The notes under the pieces: model-generated | Told to the model about the DNA's origin: nothing | Databases searched by the model: none | The model's input: only the letters and a program-made list of their open reading frames with translations | In this document: positions 42,471-53,300 of the stretch, piece by piece | Layout of the letters: each line of letters starts with the position of its first letter | Position numbering within the stretch: position 1 is the stretch's first letter | Made by a program: the position numbers and the translations under genes | Origin: Flavobacterium sp. ALD4 | GTDB taxonomy: Bacteria > Bacteroidota > Bacteroidia > Flavobacteriales > Flavobacteriaceae | Reading direction: 5' to 3' | DNA: 64,000 nt | NCBI RefSeq assembly: GCF_002836475.1 | Contig: NZ_PJBJ01000030.1 | Location: forward strand, 1,178,001 to 1,242,000

Positions 42471-44531
42471 TTATTTCAGTTTGAATATAGGCTTGTCGAA
42501 CAAATTCCATTTTAATCGCAATCCAATTTCGTTGAAGGTAAACCCTGCGGCTGTAGTGGAGGCAATATTACTTCGAGTGCCATAGATGTTGGTCAACAAT
42601 CGATCAGAGAATTTATAACCAAATTTCGCCTGTACCCTGTAAGTCCATTGTTTGCTGTTGTCCTCAATAAATTGAAATCCAGTAGCCACATTGGCATTAT
42701 AGAACCAAGATTTCGCTTCCACAATTTTTTCATCTTTAAGTATTTCCATAAATAGTTCAACAGCGTTAAATTTCTTTGGGCTAAAATAATCCGTAGGCAC
42801 TTGGTTTTTGAAAGCAATGTATTGATAGTTAAGGCCACCTTTTAAAACGGGACTGGACATGAAATTATAATAGAAAGAGGTAAACAAAAGGTTTCGGGTA
42901 TTGTTGTCTGTTTGTGAAGTATAGAAATACTGGGTAAACCAACCAAAATTAAAATTGGTTCCCATATTATAATTAAAATAATAATTATTGGCTGCGATTT
43001 GTTTGTCAATCAGATCCGAGTTGAAATTTTGAACTTCTCTTTTATATCCAATTTCTAAATCCTGTAGTTTAAAGGGCTTGATTTTAAAATACGTATTGAT
43101 CAGTGCTTGATTGTATTTAGTGGTAGTTGAATTGGCTGAGGTGACACCAGCGTCCACTGTATAACTAATTTTCGGATGGAATTTATAAGCAATTCCCAAT
43201 AGGAAGTCATTGGTTTTTGCGCTGACCTTGGTCGTGGTGTTTTCAGTTTCACGGTACTGATACGTCGTATTAACCGTAAGTTTTGTCGACAAAGGAATTG
43301 AAATAAGTGTACGCGTCGCTTTTGCCGTATTGTCCCCATTGTCAGACGAGTAGCTTAGTCTTTCTTCGAGAAAAGGCGTGAACTCCTGATTGATTTTCTT
43401 TATGAAATTCATGGCGTCATTCTGGTTTTTAAAAATTTCCAGCGTTTTTTTTCCAGCAGCAACTGCACTTGAAACTTTCCCGGAAGCATAGTAGGCATTT
43501 GCAATTCCTAAATTCCCATCAAATGACTTCGGGTTATTCTCCAATATAGTCGAGTAGTATTTAACACTGTCTTTAAAATCACTACGGTAAATGGCTAAAG
43601 TAGCAGACAAGGCCAGTAGCCAGTTTTCATTTGCATACTTGGTGTTTAATTCAGTTATTTTCAGGTCGGCCAGTTTATATTTTTTATTCCAAATCAAAGC
43701 TTGAACATAGCGTTCCTGCGTTTGCTTAATTAAATTTTCATCTGTGCTATTGTTTACTTTTTCAATAGCTTCTTGGGACAATTCTAGTGCCTTTTTGTCT
43801 TTCCCGTCAATATGTTCAATTAAAGACAAACCGTTTAACGCGATAACAGGGTCGTTTTTGGCAATAATAGTATAGGTTTGTTTTCCCTTTGTGATATCTT
43901 TGGTAATGAGATATAAGTTGGCTTTGTTCAGTAAGGTTTCTTTGTCATTAGGGAAGTCAACTAAAATTTCATCATAAAAAGCATCGGCTTCGGTATAACT
44001 TTTTTCAATTACCTTTTGATTGGCATATCCCAATTTAATATATTTTCTTGAGATCAAAGCGCCTGGATTGGCAGGGGACAGTTCTAGAGCTTTATTGACA
44101 TTTAGTAAAGCTTCCTTAAATTCTTTAAGATTGGACAGGGTGTTCGCGAACCCGAGATGCGCCACAAAGCTGCTTGGATTTTTCGAAACAAGAGTGGTGT
44201 AAAATACTTTGGCTTCGTCAAATTTTTTGTTCCAAAGCAGGGCTTCGGCATAATTGAGTTCAATTTCTAGATCGCCCGGATATTCTTTTTTCAATACTAC
44301 AAAGTTCTTCAAAGCTTTTTTGGGTTGTTCATTAAGACCAATTGCTCTAGCATAACACAAACGGGCGGTTTTGTTTTGAGGATAGTCTTTCAAAATGTTT
44401 TTGAAGAACACTTCAGCTTTATCAAATTCGCCTTTTTCCAGGTTACTGAACCCTTTACTCATATCTTGGGCATTTCCTACAGTACTTATAACAAGGAACA
44501 GAAAAAAGACAGTTTGTTTTAATATTTTCAT
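42471..44531 (-). CDS. TPR protein with C-terminal outer-membrane beta-barrel (YaiO-like)
   Basis: This 686-residue protein has a signal peptide (MKILKQTVFFLFLVISTVGNAQ). Residues about 25-385 are tetratricopeptide repeats (GEFDKAEVFFKNILKDYPQN, FDEAKVFYTTLVSKNPSSFV). The last 300 residues are barrel strands ending GLRLKWNLFDKPIFKLK. The TPR-plus-barrel plan matches exopolysaccharide export proteins such as PgaA/BcsC-type pores and the YaiO family. It is divergent from the STAS-flippase genes, and I infer that it is the outer-membrane outlet of the adjacent polysaccharide cluster. Confidence 0.85.
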   Translation of the reverse strand: MKILKQTVFFLFLVISTVGNAQDMSKGFSNLEKGEFDKAEVFFKNILKDYPQNKTARLCYARAIGLNEQPKKALKNFVVLKKEYPGDLEIELNYAEALLWNKKFDEAKVFYTTLVSKNPSSFVAHLGFANTLSNLKEFKEALLNVNKALELSPANPGALISRKYIKLGYANQKVIEKSYTEADAFYDEILVDFPNDKETLLNKANLYLITKDITKGKQTYTIIAKNDPVIALNGLSLIEHIDGKDKKALELSQEAIEKVNNSTDENLIKQTQERYVQALIWNKKYKLADLKITELNTKYANENWLLALSATLAIYRSDFKDSVKYYSTILENNPKSFDGNLGIANAYYASGKVSSAVAAGKKTLEIFKNQNDAMNFIKKINQEFTPFLEERLSYSSDNGDNTAKATRTLISIPLSTKLTVNTTYQYRETENTTTKVSAKTNDFLLGIAYKFHPKISYTVDAGVTSANSTTTKYNQALINTYFKIKPFKLQDLEIGYKREVQNFNSDLIDKQIAANNYYFNYNMGTNFNFGWFTQYFYTSQTDNNTRNLLFTSFYYNFMSSPVLKGGLNYQYIAFKNQVPTDYFSPKKFNAVELFMEILKDEKIVEAKSWFYNANVATGFQFIEDNSKQWTYRVQAKFGYKFSDRLLTNIYGTRSNIASTTAAGFTFNEIGLRLKWNLFDKPIFKLK

Positions 44532-44601
44532 TCGGTTTGATTCTTAAATTATATTTATGCAAGTTAAGTATAATGCTGTGATATTTCACCTACAGCAACT
44601 T

Positions 44602-44653
44602 GCCATTCGTCGAAGAATTAAATGCTTTCACATGAATACGAAAGATATTTGCG
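44602..44653. promoter_or_regulatory. Divergent promoter region of the polysaccharide cluster
   Basis: The 12-mer CCATTCGTCGAA at 44603-44614 recurs at 53491-53502 in the other divergent region of the cluster. A -7-like GATATTTG lies at 44646-44653, before the STAS gene. The shared word suggests common control of both halves of the cluster. Confidence 0.5.
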
Positions 44654-44681
44654 TCAGTATTAACGAACAAACATAAATAAG

Positions 44682-44972
44682 ATGGCACTTCAAATCACAT
44701 ACAGCGCAGGAGTTTATGAAATTAATGGGATGTTAATTTCGAAAAACGGCAACACTTTAAAAAGCCATATTGAGGCTTTGATGGAGTGTTCGAAAGGGAT
44801 CGTTCTTTCATTAAATAAAGTTCTGGAAATTGACGGTGAGGCTGTAAAAAGCATAATGTCGTTATATGAAAAAGCTCGGAGAAACGACAAGATGTTTTAC
44901 ATCATCGGGATGAAAAACAAGAAGGTCAGCGAAAAGTTTTCCTCGTTAAATTTAAATGATATTTTGCTTTAA
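44682..44972 (+). CDS. STAS domain protein
   Basis: This 96-residue protein has the SpoIIAA-like STAS fold: an N-terminal sheet (YSAGVYEINGMLISKNGNTL), the helix CSKGIVLSLNKVLEIDGEAV and IGMKNKKVSEKF. The Ser of the classical phosphorylation motif (DSSG) is not present; the loop reads EIDGEAV. It lies 33 bases before the flippase gene, so it is a likely switch or scaffold for the polysaccharide machinery, similar to regulators in other biofilm operons. That role is inference. Confidence 0.7.
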   Translation: MALQITYSAGVYEINGMLISKNGNTLKSHIEALMECSKGIVLSLNKVLEIDGEAVKSIMSLYEKARRNDKMFYIIGMKNKKVSEKFSSLNLNDILL

Positions 44973-45005
44973 TATTTTTTTGTAATTTTTAGAAAATTAA
45001 GATAA

Positions 45006-46286
45006 ATGAAAATAGCTTCTTTTACAATTCCTGCTATCCCAAAACAATTAAGTTCAGAGCAAGTCTTCCTGGTCACGATTCTTTTTGTTAACGGAGGGAA
45101 CTATTTGTATAATTTGTTGCTGGGACGGATACTCGGACCGGCAGCTTTTTCAGACGCTGCTATTTTAATCACCTTTTTATTGGTTTTGTCATTTGTGGGA
45201 ATGACTTTTCAAATTGTCGCGGCTAAGTATGCCGTTTTACTGAAAGACAAAAAACTTTCCCTATTCACTAAGAGCATTACAAAGTATGCGGTTTTGATGG
45301 GCGTTTGCATAGGTGCTCTGATCTTTTTTTTTAATAAGGAACTACAAGAATTATTTCATACCAAGACGGCAACTATGTTTGTGATTTTTAGTTTTGGGAT
45401 CCCTCTTTATTTTTTAATGAGCATTAATAGGGGATTGTACCAAGGCCAAAATATAATGGACAAATTGGCTTTTACTTATCAAACCGAAATGGCCAGCCGA
45501 TTATTGCTGACTATCGCCGCCGTTTTGTTGCTTCCTAGTTTTCCACCTTCCATAATTGTTGCGACCGGAATCACCGTATCATTTATTTTTGGACTTTATC
45601 CTTTTCAAAAAAATATCACAATTGATTTCAAAATTAAAAAGGAGTTGGTTTCCAAAGAGGATTTTCTTGACAATAAAGCGATTCTGACTTTTTTTATGTT
45701 AACTGCTTTCTATGAGCTGACACAGATTATCATTAATAACAGCGATATTATTCTGGTGAAACACTATTTTGATAATGAGCAGGCGGGTTATTATGCTTCT
45801 CTGGCATTAATAGGCAGGGTTGTTTATTTTGTCGCCTGGATGTTTGTGATGTTGCTGCTGCCTAAGGTAATTCAGTTAAAAAGGGACGGAAAAGAAACCC
45901 AGCCTCTTTTGATGAAATACGTATCCTATATCGCTATATTGTCTACGGTGATTGTATTAGTGACTTTTCTTTTCCCGGAACCGGTAGTCAATTTAATGTT
46001 TGGAAAGGCATATCTTTCTATAGCCTTTCTATTATGGAAGTACGCACTGGCCACTTCCATTTTTGCCATAGCCAATATTTTTACCTATTACTTCTTATCC
46101 ATAAACCAGTACATTCCTGTTGTGGTTTCGGCAATAATAGGGCTAGCCCAGATAGGATTGATCGTATTTTTCCATGATTCACTTCAACAGGTAGTTCATG
46201 TGCAAATCATTGCGATGATTGTACTGTTACTTTCGCAATTATCCTTTTTCTTTTATCAGAATAAAAAGAATCTTCGTCTACGCTAA
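45006..46286 (+). CDS. Polysaccharide flippase (Wzx/MATE-like)
   Basis: This 426-residue membrane protein has about 12 to 14 helices. An N-terminal GGNYLYNLLLGRILGPAAFS is the usual start of oligosaccharide flippases and of PelG. It carries LVKHYFDNEQAGYYASLALIGRV in the seventh-helix region, a conserved motif of the MOP superfamily. It moves lipid-linked or nascent polysaccharide across the inner membrane. It sits between the STAS gene and a GT4 gene in the same direction. Confidence 0.85.
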   Translation: MKIASFTIPAIPKQLSSEQVFLVTILFVNGGNYLYNLLLGRILGPAAFSDAAILITFLLVLSFVGMTFQIVAAKYAVLLKDKKLSLFTKSITKYAVLMGVCIGALIFFFNKELQELFHTKTATMFVIFSFGIPLYFLMSINRGLYQGQNIMDKLAFTYQTEMASRLLLTIAAVLLLPSFPPSIIVATGITVSFIFGLYPFQKNITIDFKIKKELVSKEDFLDNKAILTFFMLTAFYELTQIIINNSDIILVKHYFDNEQAGYYASLALIGRVVYFVAWMFVMLLLPKVIQLKRDGKETQPLLMKYVSYIAILSTVIVLVTFLFPEPVVNLMFGKAYLSIAFLLWKYALATSIFAIANIFTYYFLSINQYIPVVVSAIIGLAQIGLIVFFHDSLQQVVHVQIIAMIVLLLSQLSFFFYQNKKNLRLR

Positions 46287-46363
46287 GATTCCATTCACCG
46301 AAAATTAAAAAATAGCCATTCTAAAATAAAGATATTCGTACTGTAATTAAAAACTGAGCAAAC

Positions 46364-47566
46364 ATGAAAGTAGCTATTATAACGTCGTTTCCACCAAGTA
46401 GAGTAACCTTAAACGAGTATGGATATCATTTGGTAAAGAATTTTGTACAGAACCAAGAAGTTTCAGAATTGCTTTTAATAACAGATAAAACAAAGGAGCC
46501 AAAACAATTGGATTTTGACAGTAGCTATAAAGTAAATGTTAAAGACTGTTGGTCTTTTAATAGTTATTTAAACTTCTTTTCGATTATCAAAACGGTATTA
46601 AAGGAAAAGCCGGATGCTGTTTTATTCAACTTGCAGTTTGTGAAATTTGGTGATAAAAAAATTCCGGCAGCAATGGGATTATTAATACCTATGTTTTTAA
46701 AATTATTTAGATTTAATACAGTAGTTTTATTACATAACATATTAGAGCAAGTAGATCTCGAAAGCGCTGGTTTTACCAAGAACAAATTAGCTTCAAAAAT
46801 TTACAATGCTATTGGCACTAACTTAACAAAATGCATACTTAAAGCAGATTTAGTTGTGGTTACCATAAGTACATATGTTGATGTATTAGGTAAAAAATAT
46901 AAAACTAAAAATGTATCACTGATACCTCACGGCTCTTTTGAAAAAACACAAACGCCTAATTTTAATCTACCGGCTGGACCTAAGAAAGTAATGGCTTTTG
47001 GAAAATTCGGGACTTACAAAAAAGTCGAAATTTTAATTGAAGCGATTGAAATCATCCGACAAAAATCAAGTGAAGCAATTGAAATTGTGATCGCTGGTAC
47101 AAATAGCCCTAATACTCCAGGTTATTTAGAAAGTGTACAGGAAAAATATGCGCATGTTCCCGGTATTACGTTTACGGGTTATGTAGAGGAAAATGAAGTT
47201 CAAAATATTTTCAATGACAGTGCAATGGTTGTGTTTCCTTACACTTCAACTACCGGAAGTTCTGGAGTATTGCATCAAGCGGGTAGTTACGGAAAAGCGG
47301 TTGTAATGCCAGATTTAGGCGATTTGAGTCTGTTAGTTAAAGAAGAAGGATATCAGGGTGAGTTTTTTAATCCGGAATGTGCAGAGTCATTAGCAGCAGC
47401 TATTGAAGCTATCCTGAACGACAATGAGTACAGAATACGATTGGCCACAACTAATTACAGAGCCGCAAGTGCCCTTTCAATGGATAAAATTGTTGGAATG
47501 TATCTTCGTAGTTTTAGACAGATCGAATACAGTAAATTAGAAAAAAAATTAGTAGGTAATGTATAA
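46364..47566 (+). CDS. Family 4 glycosyltransferase
   Basis: This 400-residue cytosolic enzyme has the GT-B fold. The N-terminal half begins MKVAIITSFPPSRVTLNEYG, and the C-terminal half has KKVMAFGKFGTYKKVEILIE and the nucleotide-sugar site VVFPYTSTTGSSGVLHQAGS. This resembles the E-x7-E region of GT4 enzymes, with Ser at the first position. It probably builds the polysaccharide backbone or attaches a sugar. Its last 18 bases overlap the end of the convergent glycoside hydrolase gene. Confidence 0.87.
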   Translation: MKVAIITSFPPSRVTLNEYGYHLVKNFVQNQEVSELLLITDKTKEPKQLDFDSSYKVNVKDCWSFNSYLNFFSIIKTVLKEKPDAVLFNLQFVKFGDKKIPAAMGLLIPMFLKLFRFNTVVLLHNILEQVDLESAGFTKNKLASKIYNAIGTNLTKCILKADLVVVTISTYVDVLGKKYKTKNVSLIPHGSFEKTQTPNFNLPAGPKKVMAFGKFGTYKKVEILIEAIEIIRQKSSEAIEIVIAGTNSPNTPGYLESVQEKYAHVPGITFTGYVEENEVQNIFNDSAMVVFPYTSTTGSSGVLHQAGSYGKAVVMPDLGDLSLLVKEEGYQGEFFNPECAESLAAAIEAILNDNEYRIRLATTNYRAASALSMDKIVGMYLRSFRQIEYSKLEKKLVGNV

Positions 47567-49102
47567 AAAGGATTGTTTTTTGTTTCCTTTTTCATCAATA
47601 AAACCAAATTTTTTCTGTCTAATTTTCTGCCAAGGCCATTTTCCAGCCACTTGACTTGGAACATGCGGGAAATCATATAAAGTCCATGACATAAATGCAA
47701 GCTTGTTTTTTTTGAATAAGGCTTGAATTCTTTTATGGTATTGCGCCTGATCCGCTTCGCTATATCCTCTTAAATTCCATATGCCGTTATAGGATGGCAC
47801 GCCAAACTCTTGAATTACGACTGGCTTTTTTACGGCTTTTTCTAAAAGAGTATTCTCTTTTTCGAAATCCTCAACCGCATTATAAAAGTGGTAGGATACA
47901 AAATCTACTTTATTAGCTAGTCGAGTTGCTTCATATGAATTGGACCAACCAATAGTGACTAAATGATTGGGGTCAAATTTTTTGATGACTGAAACCATAT
48001 GGTTCAACCAGTTCAGGACATTGTCCTTGTCCCTATTCTCAAAGTCCAGATTGGGTTCGTTTTTTAAATCCCAAGCCAAAATAGCATTGTGGTTCTTGAA
48101 TGTCGAAACTATGTTTTCGGCATGGCGGTGGGTCAACGTCCAATTTTCTAGGGTGTAGTCGCTGTAAAAATCAAAAAGGGTAACAATTACTGACAAGTTT
48201 TTTGATTCAGCCAAATCTAACATCTTTTTTAGCTTGTCTAATTTTTCTTGTTTTACATCGGCTTTCCCAAAATCGTCATACTGTATAAAAATACGAATCG
48301 AATTAAGTTTTGCTTTATTGATGATGTCAAAATCTTTGGAAATGGTGTCTAGATTAAATAAAGGGCCGAAAGTGTCCCAAGCCGAATTTTTCGGGTAATA
48401 ATTGATTCCTTTGATCGTGTAAGCGACCTTGTCCTTGAGTATGTTTTGTCCTTGAATGGTATAAAGGGGATGTGGTTTTATGGTGTCGGCCACTAGCACT
48501 TCTTTCTTCATTTTTTGCATATGTCTCACTCTCCAAAATCCATCTTCAAGAAGCATCATTACTTTATAAGTCGCCGTATCTTCAACGGTACTGATTAATT
48601 TTTCTTTTTTGTAAATTTTTTGGAATTCAACCACGTTTCTGTCCGTGAAAACGACCAGTTGCCCATCGGCACTATAAAAATCCAATTTGGGGTGATGCTC
48701 TAATGTGGTGCTCTCAATGGTAATGTTATTTTTCTTATTGTGACTGATCGTCTGGTATAAATTTGCGCGGGTATTTTGAGTGTAATAATCTTCGATTCCC
48801 AGTTTTGTGTTGTCTTTAAAAGATTTGTTTTTAACGAGCCATGAAAAAAGATAGTCTTTTTCCACTTCTTTAAGCGTATTTGCTTCCATTGCCCTGCCAG
48901 CATTTGTATCACTTTCCCAAATTGTTTTGGGTAAATAGCTGTTAATAGTTTCTTTTTCCAGATGGAGCATGGATGTTCTCTCTGCACCCGTATTTAAAAA
49001 CGTCAGCGTTTTATTGATACCCAACAGTAATAGTAGGTTCAACAGGATAAATGAAATAATTAGAATAGTTCGGTAAACGTTTTTGTTATTTATTAAAGAC
49101 AT
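47549..49102 (-). CDS. Membrane-anchored clan-A glycoside hydrolase (GH5-like)
   Basis: This 517-residue protein has an N-terminal membrane helix (about 11-29) and a periplasmic body. Residues 75-210 form an NTF2-like domain. A TIM-barrel follows, starting KGINYYPKNSAWDTFG. Catalytic Glu349 is in AWDLKNEPNLDF (NEP motif) and the nucleophile Glu432 is in VVIQEFGVPS, as in GH5/clan A. Polysaccharide clusters often carry such a hydrolase to trim or release the polymer, as BcsZ or PelA do. It is the last gene of a three-gene minus-strand operon, with a 17-base overlap with the gene before it. Confidence 0.85.
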   Translation of the reverse strand: MSLINNKNVYRTILIISFILLNLLLLLGINKTLTFLNTGAERTSMLHLEKETINSYLPKTIWESDTNAGRAMEANTLKEVEKDYLFSWLVKNKSFKDNTKLGIEDYYTQNTRANLYQTISHNKKNNITIESTTLEHHPKLDFYSADGQLVVFTDRNVVEFQKIYKKEKLISTVEDTATYKVMMLLEDGFWRVRHMQKMKKEVLVADTIKPHPLYTIQGQNILKDKVAYTIKGINYYPKNSAWDTFGPLFNLDTISKDFDIINKAKLNSIRIFIQYDDFGKADVKQEKLDKLKKMLDLAESKNLSVIVTLFDFYSDYTLENWTLTHRHAENIVSTFKNHNAILAWDLKNEPNLDFENRDKDNVLNWLNHMVSVIKKFDPNHLVTIGWSNSYEATRLANKVDFVSYHFYNAVEDFEKENTLLEKAVKKPVVIQEFGVPSYNGIWNLRGYSEADQAQYHKRIQALFKKNKLAFMSWTLYDFPHVPSQVAGKWPWQKIRQKKFGFIDEKGNKKQSFLYITY

Positions 49103-50321
49103 AGTTTTTAGTTTCAGTTTTTTTTGTAATGCCTAAAGTTTGAATTTCAAAGCGATAGTTTTTTTCTTTATAAAAATCGGAGGGAATTTCGAAATTAGCC
49201 ATTCCTTTTGAACTGTCTTCCTGTAAAATTTTGATTATTTTGTCGTCATGAAATATTTTTACTAGAACCTTAATCCCGTCGGGAACTAACTGGCCCATAA
49301 AACTGTTCAGTGGCCCTATGGTAAGTTTTCGATTATGGTCAGAAAAGGAATATTTAAAATCAGAAAGTATAGGTTTGTAATCCATATGCAAAATGTTACT
49401 TTTTGCAATTCCTGTGATATATCCTTTTACGGCATAACTGTCCAGGTGATCCGGATGAAGAATTTGTCCCGTGGCGATACCGTTTATCGTGCTGCCAAAG
49501 GTTTTTAAAAACATGTCGTTTTTGGTGGTAATATGGAAAACTACCATGGTTCCATCACTTACGGTGTTATTGTATTCGTCCTTGATTATTGAAGTGGTAA
49601 GAGTCGTAATTTGATTGCCATCTCCATAGCCGTGATTTCTTGAATAAAAAATAGAAAAATCGGTTGCGATATTTGGATAGACTTCGGTTTCTGTTTCTTT
49701 AGTGATGGTTTTGTCGCATACTGTTGAAGCCAGAATCTGTCCCGATTGAGTGTTCGAGTAAATATTATTCCAGGCTACAAAGTCATGCGTGTTTTTTGAA
49801 ACGGCGGTTACCTTGTCTAAAAACTGATGTTTAATCAGGACGGGGGTGTTTTCTGATTTTGGATTGTCAAATCCGTCGGTGGGAATACTGACCATCATCG
49901 TAAACTCCTTGCCGCCAGCCAAGATGCTTCTGGGACCAAGATAATTTTCAATTTGGGTTTTGGTTTTGTCGTTTGGAATTATCTCAAAAGCGCCGTTTAA
50001 AACAGTTTTTTCATTGTCTATTAGAAACCAGGAAACGTTCCCAGTCTTTTTTGAGTAAATATCAGGGATTGTAAAAGTGATTTTCCCATCTTTGTTATTC
50101 CCGTTAACAACAGTTTTCCCGTAAGAATGGATGATGAAAAGCTGCGGTTTTGCAGTTTTTGACGAAGAGGAAAAAGTTAATTCCAGGTCGTTTCCCGCGA
50201 CAAATAATTTGTTTGTTGAATTCAAGTGAATATCGCTGTCTTTTGCAATAAATGCAGGCGTCGCAAATGCCAAGAGAAGCAAGAGCACTAGGGAAAGCAA
50301 GATGTAAATTGTTTTCTTCAT
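49086..50321 (-). CDS. Periplasmic beta-domain protein of the polysaccharide cluster, function unknown
   Basis: This 411-residue protein has an N-terminal signal or anchor (MKKTIYILLSLVLLLLLAFATPAF), then repeated beta-sandwich segments, with two or three Ig-like domains suggested by the strands ITFTIPDIYSKKTGNVSWFL and DGTMVVFHITTKNDMFL. It has no catalytic motif that I recognise. It lies between the PTPS-related membrane protein (sharing one base) and the glycoside hydrolase. A structural or substrate-binding role in the envelope complex is likely. Confidence 0.6.
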   Translation of the reverse strand: MKKTIYILLSLVLLLLLAFATPAFIAKDSDIHLNSTNKLFVAGNDLELTFSSSSKTAKPQLFIIHSYGKTVVNGNNKDGKITFTIPDIYSKKTGNVSWFLIDNEKTVLNGAFEIIPNDKTKTQIENYLGPRSILAGGKEFTMMVSIPTDGFDNPKSENTPVLIKHQFLDKVTAVSKNTHDFVAWNNIYSNTQSGQILASTVCDKTITKETETEVYPNIATDFSIFYSRNHGYGDGNQITTLTTSIIKDEYNNTVSDGTMVVFHITTKNDMFLKTFGSTINGIATGQILHPDHLDSYAVKGYITGIAKSNILHMDYKPILSDFKYSFSDHNRKLTIGPLNSFMGQLVPDGIKVLVKIFHDDKIIKILQEDSSKGMANFEIPSDFYKEKNYRFEIQTLGITKKTETKNYVFNK

Positions 50322-53300
50322 TATTTTGGATTTCCAATATAATTATTGATTTCTACTTTTATGTAGCTAAAGCCCTTTCCTTTTACTTTTTGCAGTTGTT
50401 CTTCGCCTTGGTTCACTTGTCTGTTTGGAACCACTTCTTTGGCAATAATATCATTTGGTAATCCATTTACAAAACAGTTCTTCAAGGAAGATTGAATGAG
50501 GGCTAAGTTCTCTAAATTTAATAAATTATATTCGAAATATTGTTTGCGCTGCACTCTAACACCTTCACGAATAAAAAAATGATCTACATAAATTAATTTT
50601 TTGGCATTGTTGTAATAGGATATTAATAATCCTGGGATGGTAACTTCCTGGATACCGTAATTAAATAATGTCCCGTTTATTTTGTTATCGTTTATCTGAA
50701 AATCGGACAGCGCCACTTGGTTGTACAGATCGGTAATGGTGACATTTCCGGCGCACTGAATGTCGAAGTTAAACGGCTTTTGTTTAATTTTTAATGGGGT
50801 AAACTCATTGGGGTTAAAAGTGGTGGGTTTTACATCAGTCATTTTTAACCAGGCCGTTTCTTCAAAATTTACTCTGAAAGTAGTGATTTCCTTAGGCAGT
50901 AGTTTGTGCTTGATTACAAACTTGGCATTAAAAGAGGCTGTTTTTTTATCTGATTTATCGTACAAGCTTGCGTTCAAAACAACATCTGCCGGTACGTTAT
51001 CCACGTTTTGGACTTCGCCGATTACGATGTATTCGTCATCAAGCTTAATTAAATTGGCAGAAAGGATTTCAAGGACAGGTTGTTTCAAAACGTCGTCATG
51101 ATAGGTCTGTTGGGTGGAAATAACTCTGCGACCGTGCTTGAAAAATTCCGTAGTATTAGAAGATAAAAACTGGTTTGGCGGAATGTCCAAATCTAATTTT
51201 TTAGGCTTAATATACCATTTCCCTTTTACTTTCACGACTTGGTGGCGATACTCTTTTTTAATGATCTCGAGCGGAGTAATCCATTTTGTTTTGGCTAATA
51301 GGATTGCTTCGTTGTCAGTTTGCGCTATCGTTTCCACTTCTATGGCATCCAATTTTGCATAGGAGTTCAGGATTCCATCCGCTACCGATGTTTCCAACAT
51401 AAATTGGGAGACGGATAATTTACTTTCAGGATTGATAAAAGAATAGGCTTTTTCAAATTCTTTAAAATCAATCGCGTCGTAATAGGAACGTATCACGTTT
51501 TTCGGACTTATTTGATAAGCGGTGTTGATGTGGAACTGATAGATGAAATAAGCGGTAAAACATAATATAATAGCCGTCCATATATGCAAATAGGATATTA
51601 ATCGGTTTGAAAATTTGGTGTATGAAATTCCCAGTGACAAGAATTCAGGTTTCTCAATTACTTTTAGTTTTAAGGTTTTGTAAAACATCATTTGTATGTT
51701 AAGTACAAACGCTACTGCAACGGTTAGCATCGGAATAATTCCCCACATCAGTTTTTGATAAAGAGGAACATCTTCGTAAGGAAGTGTTTTTGATAATGGG
51801 GGGACATTCAATTTTTCCCAAACCATTATCCCATTCGACAGTTGAGACAAGCGATGCCAGCCGCAGAAATACAATATGGGATCGTAAAATTTATCATTGG
51901 AAAAAACATATTTCAAATTGTATTTTTCCGGAACGGTTAAAAACTGTTGCAGGGAACCGATGCCTTCGAGCCCTCTAAATTTTGAATTTTCCAAACGCTC
52001 GACGGCTCTTGATGTTAATTCGGGAAGTCTCCTTGCCGAATGGTAGTTACCGTCAACGGTTAAGGCTTTTGTTTGATAGGATAAGGTGGCCATCTGATCC
52101 CCAAAGCCCAATGGTAAATACCTCCATTGGTCATGCTGGTCTTGATTTAAGAAATTAATGATTGGAAGCGTGTTTATTTTTTGGGGCTGAAAAGGCCTGA
52201 AGTACCCAATAGTAATAGTGAAAACAGCCATTGTCAAAAAAGTTCCTGCGATAAATCCCCCTATGATTCTGTGGTAAACGAGTCCAAATCGCAATTGCAT
52301 CGCTTCTCGCAAATCACCTTCTATAAAGCGATAAATGAACTCGCCAAACATGGGTAAACACATTATGGAAGCCCACAAGGTAAAACGGTCAAGAGTAAGT
52401 ATGTTAAAAGCGTTTTTACCTAATATCATTAACGGAATTGGAGTCGTCCCTCCAGTTCCCAGAATTAATAATAAAGTTAATGACAAGCCGAAAAACAAAT
52501 ACCGCCTGCTGTAAAACCTATAAAAAATATAAGGCAAAAAGAACAATAGGATTCCCCAAGGGATTAAAAAAAACATCAAGCCTGAAGAAGTTACCTCTAA
52601 AAAATTATCCCTGCTACCATGTGGAATGGGTACTTGGGTTATTGGGTTTTTCTTTGAGTTAATCCAGTAAGGTAAAATACAAACTACAATCAAAATCAAA
52701 GAAGCGATACCAAAGGAGATCATTCTTTTAAGTAAACTTAGGAAAGATTGGAAAAATATTTTGAATGACACTTCTTTATAACTTTGTACCTTTTCTCGAG
52801 AAACGTCCATTATTACCATACCTATCAATGGGAAAATAAAAAAAACCATTCCGAAAATAGGAGTCACATGGTGTGAACAAACCGTTACGGCAAGAAGGGA
52901 TAATGAAGTAAAAAAGTATTTTAACTTACCGGTTTTTAACCAAAGATATATTTCCGGGAAAGAATGCATTAAAATGGACATAGCTATGACACTTGGTAAT
53001 TGTCCGAAAATATGTAATGTTTCGACAAACGAAGAAGAAAATACCGCTAGTAGCGCTGTGTAGCCTGCGACGTTTCTGTTGCCGGTCATTAGTAAGGCAA
53101 AGCGATAAGCACCTGTTATAAATAGTACGACCCCAATAATGGCAACAGTAAACATCCCGAATTTTAAACCACCCACTAAGGATAATAATGCAATTGTTTG
53201 ATGGACCAAAGGGGGATAACCCATAACGGTAAAACCGGTGTACCAGCTATAGCTCCAGGGTTCAAACCAGCCACGGGCATAATGATTTGCGAAAAACAGA

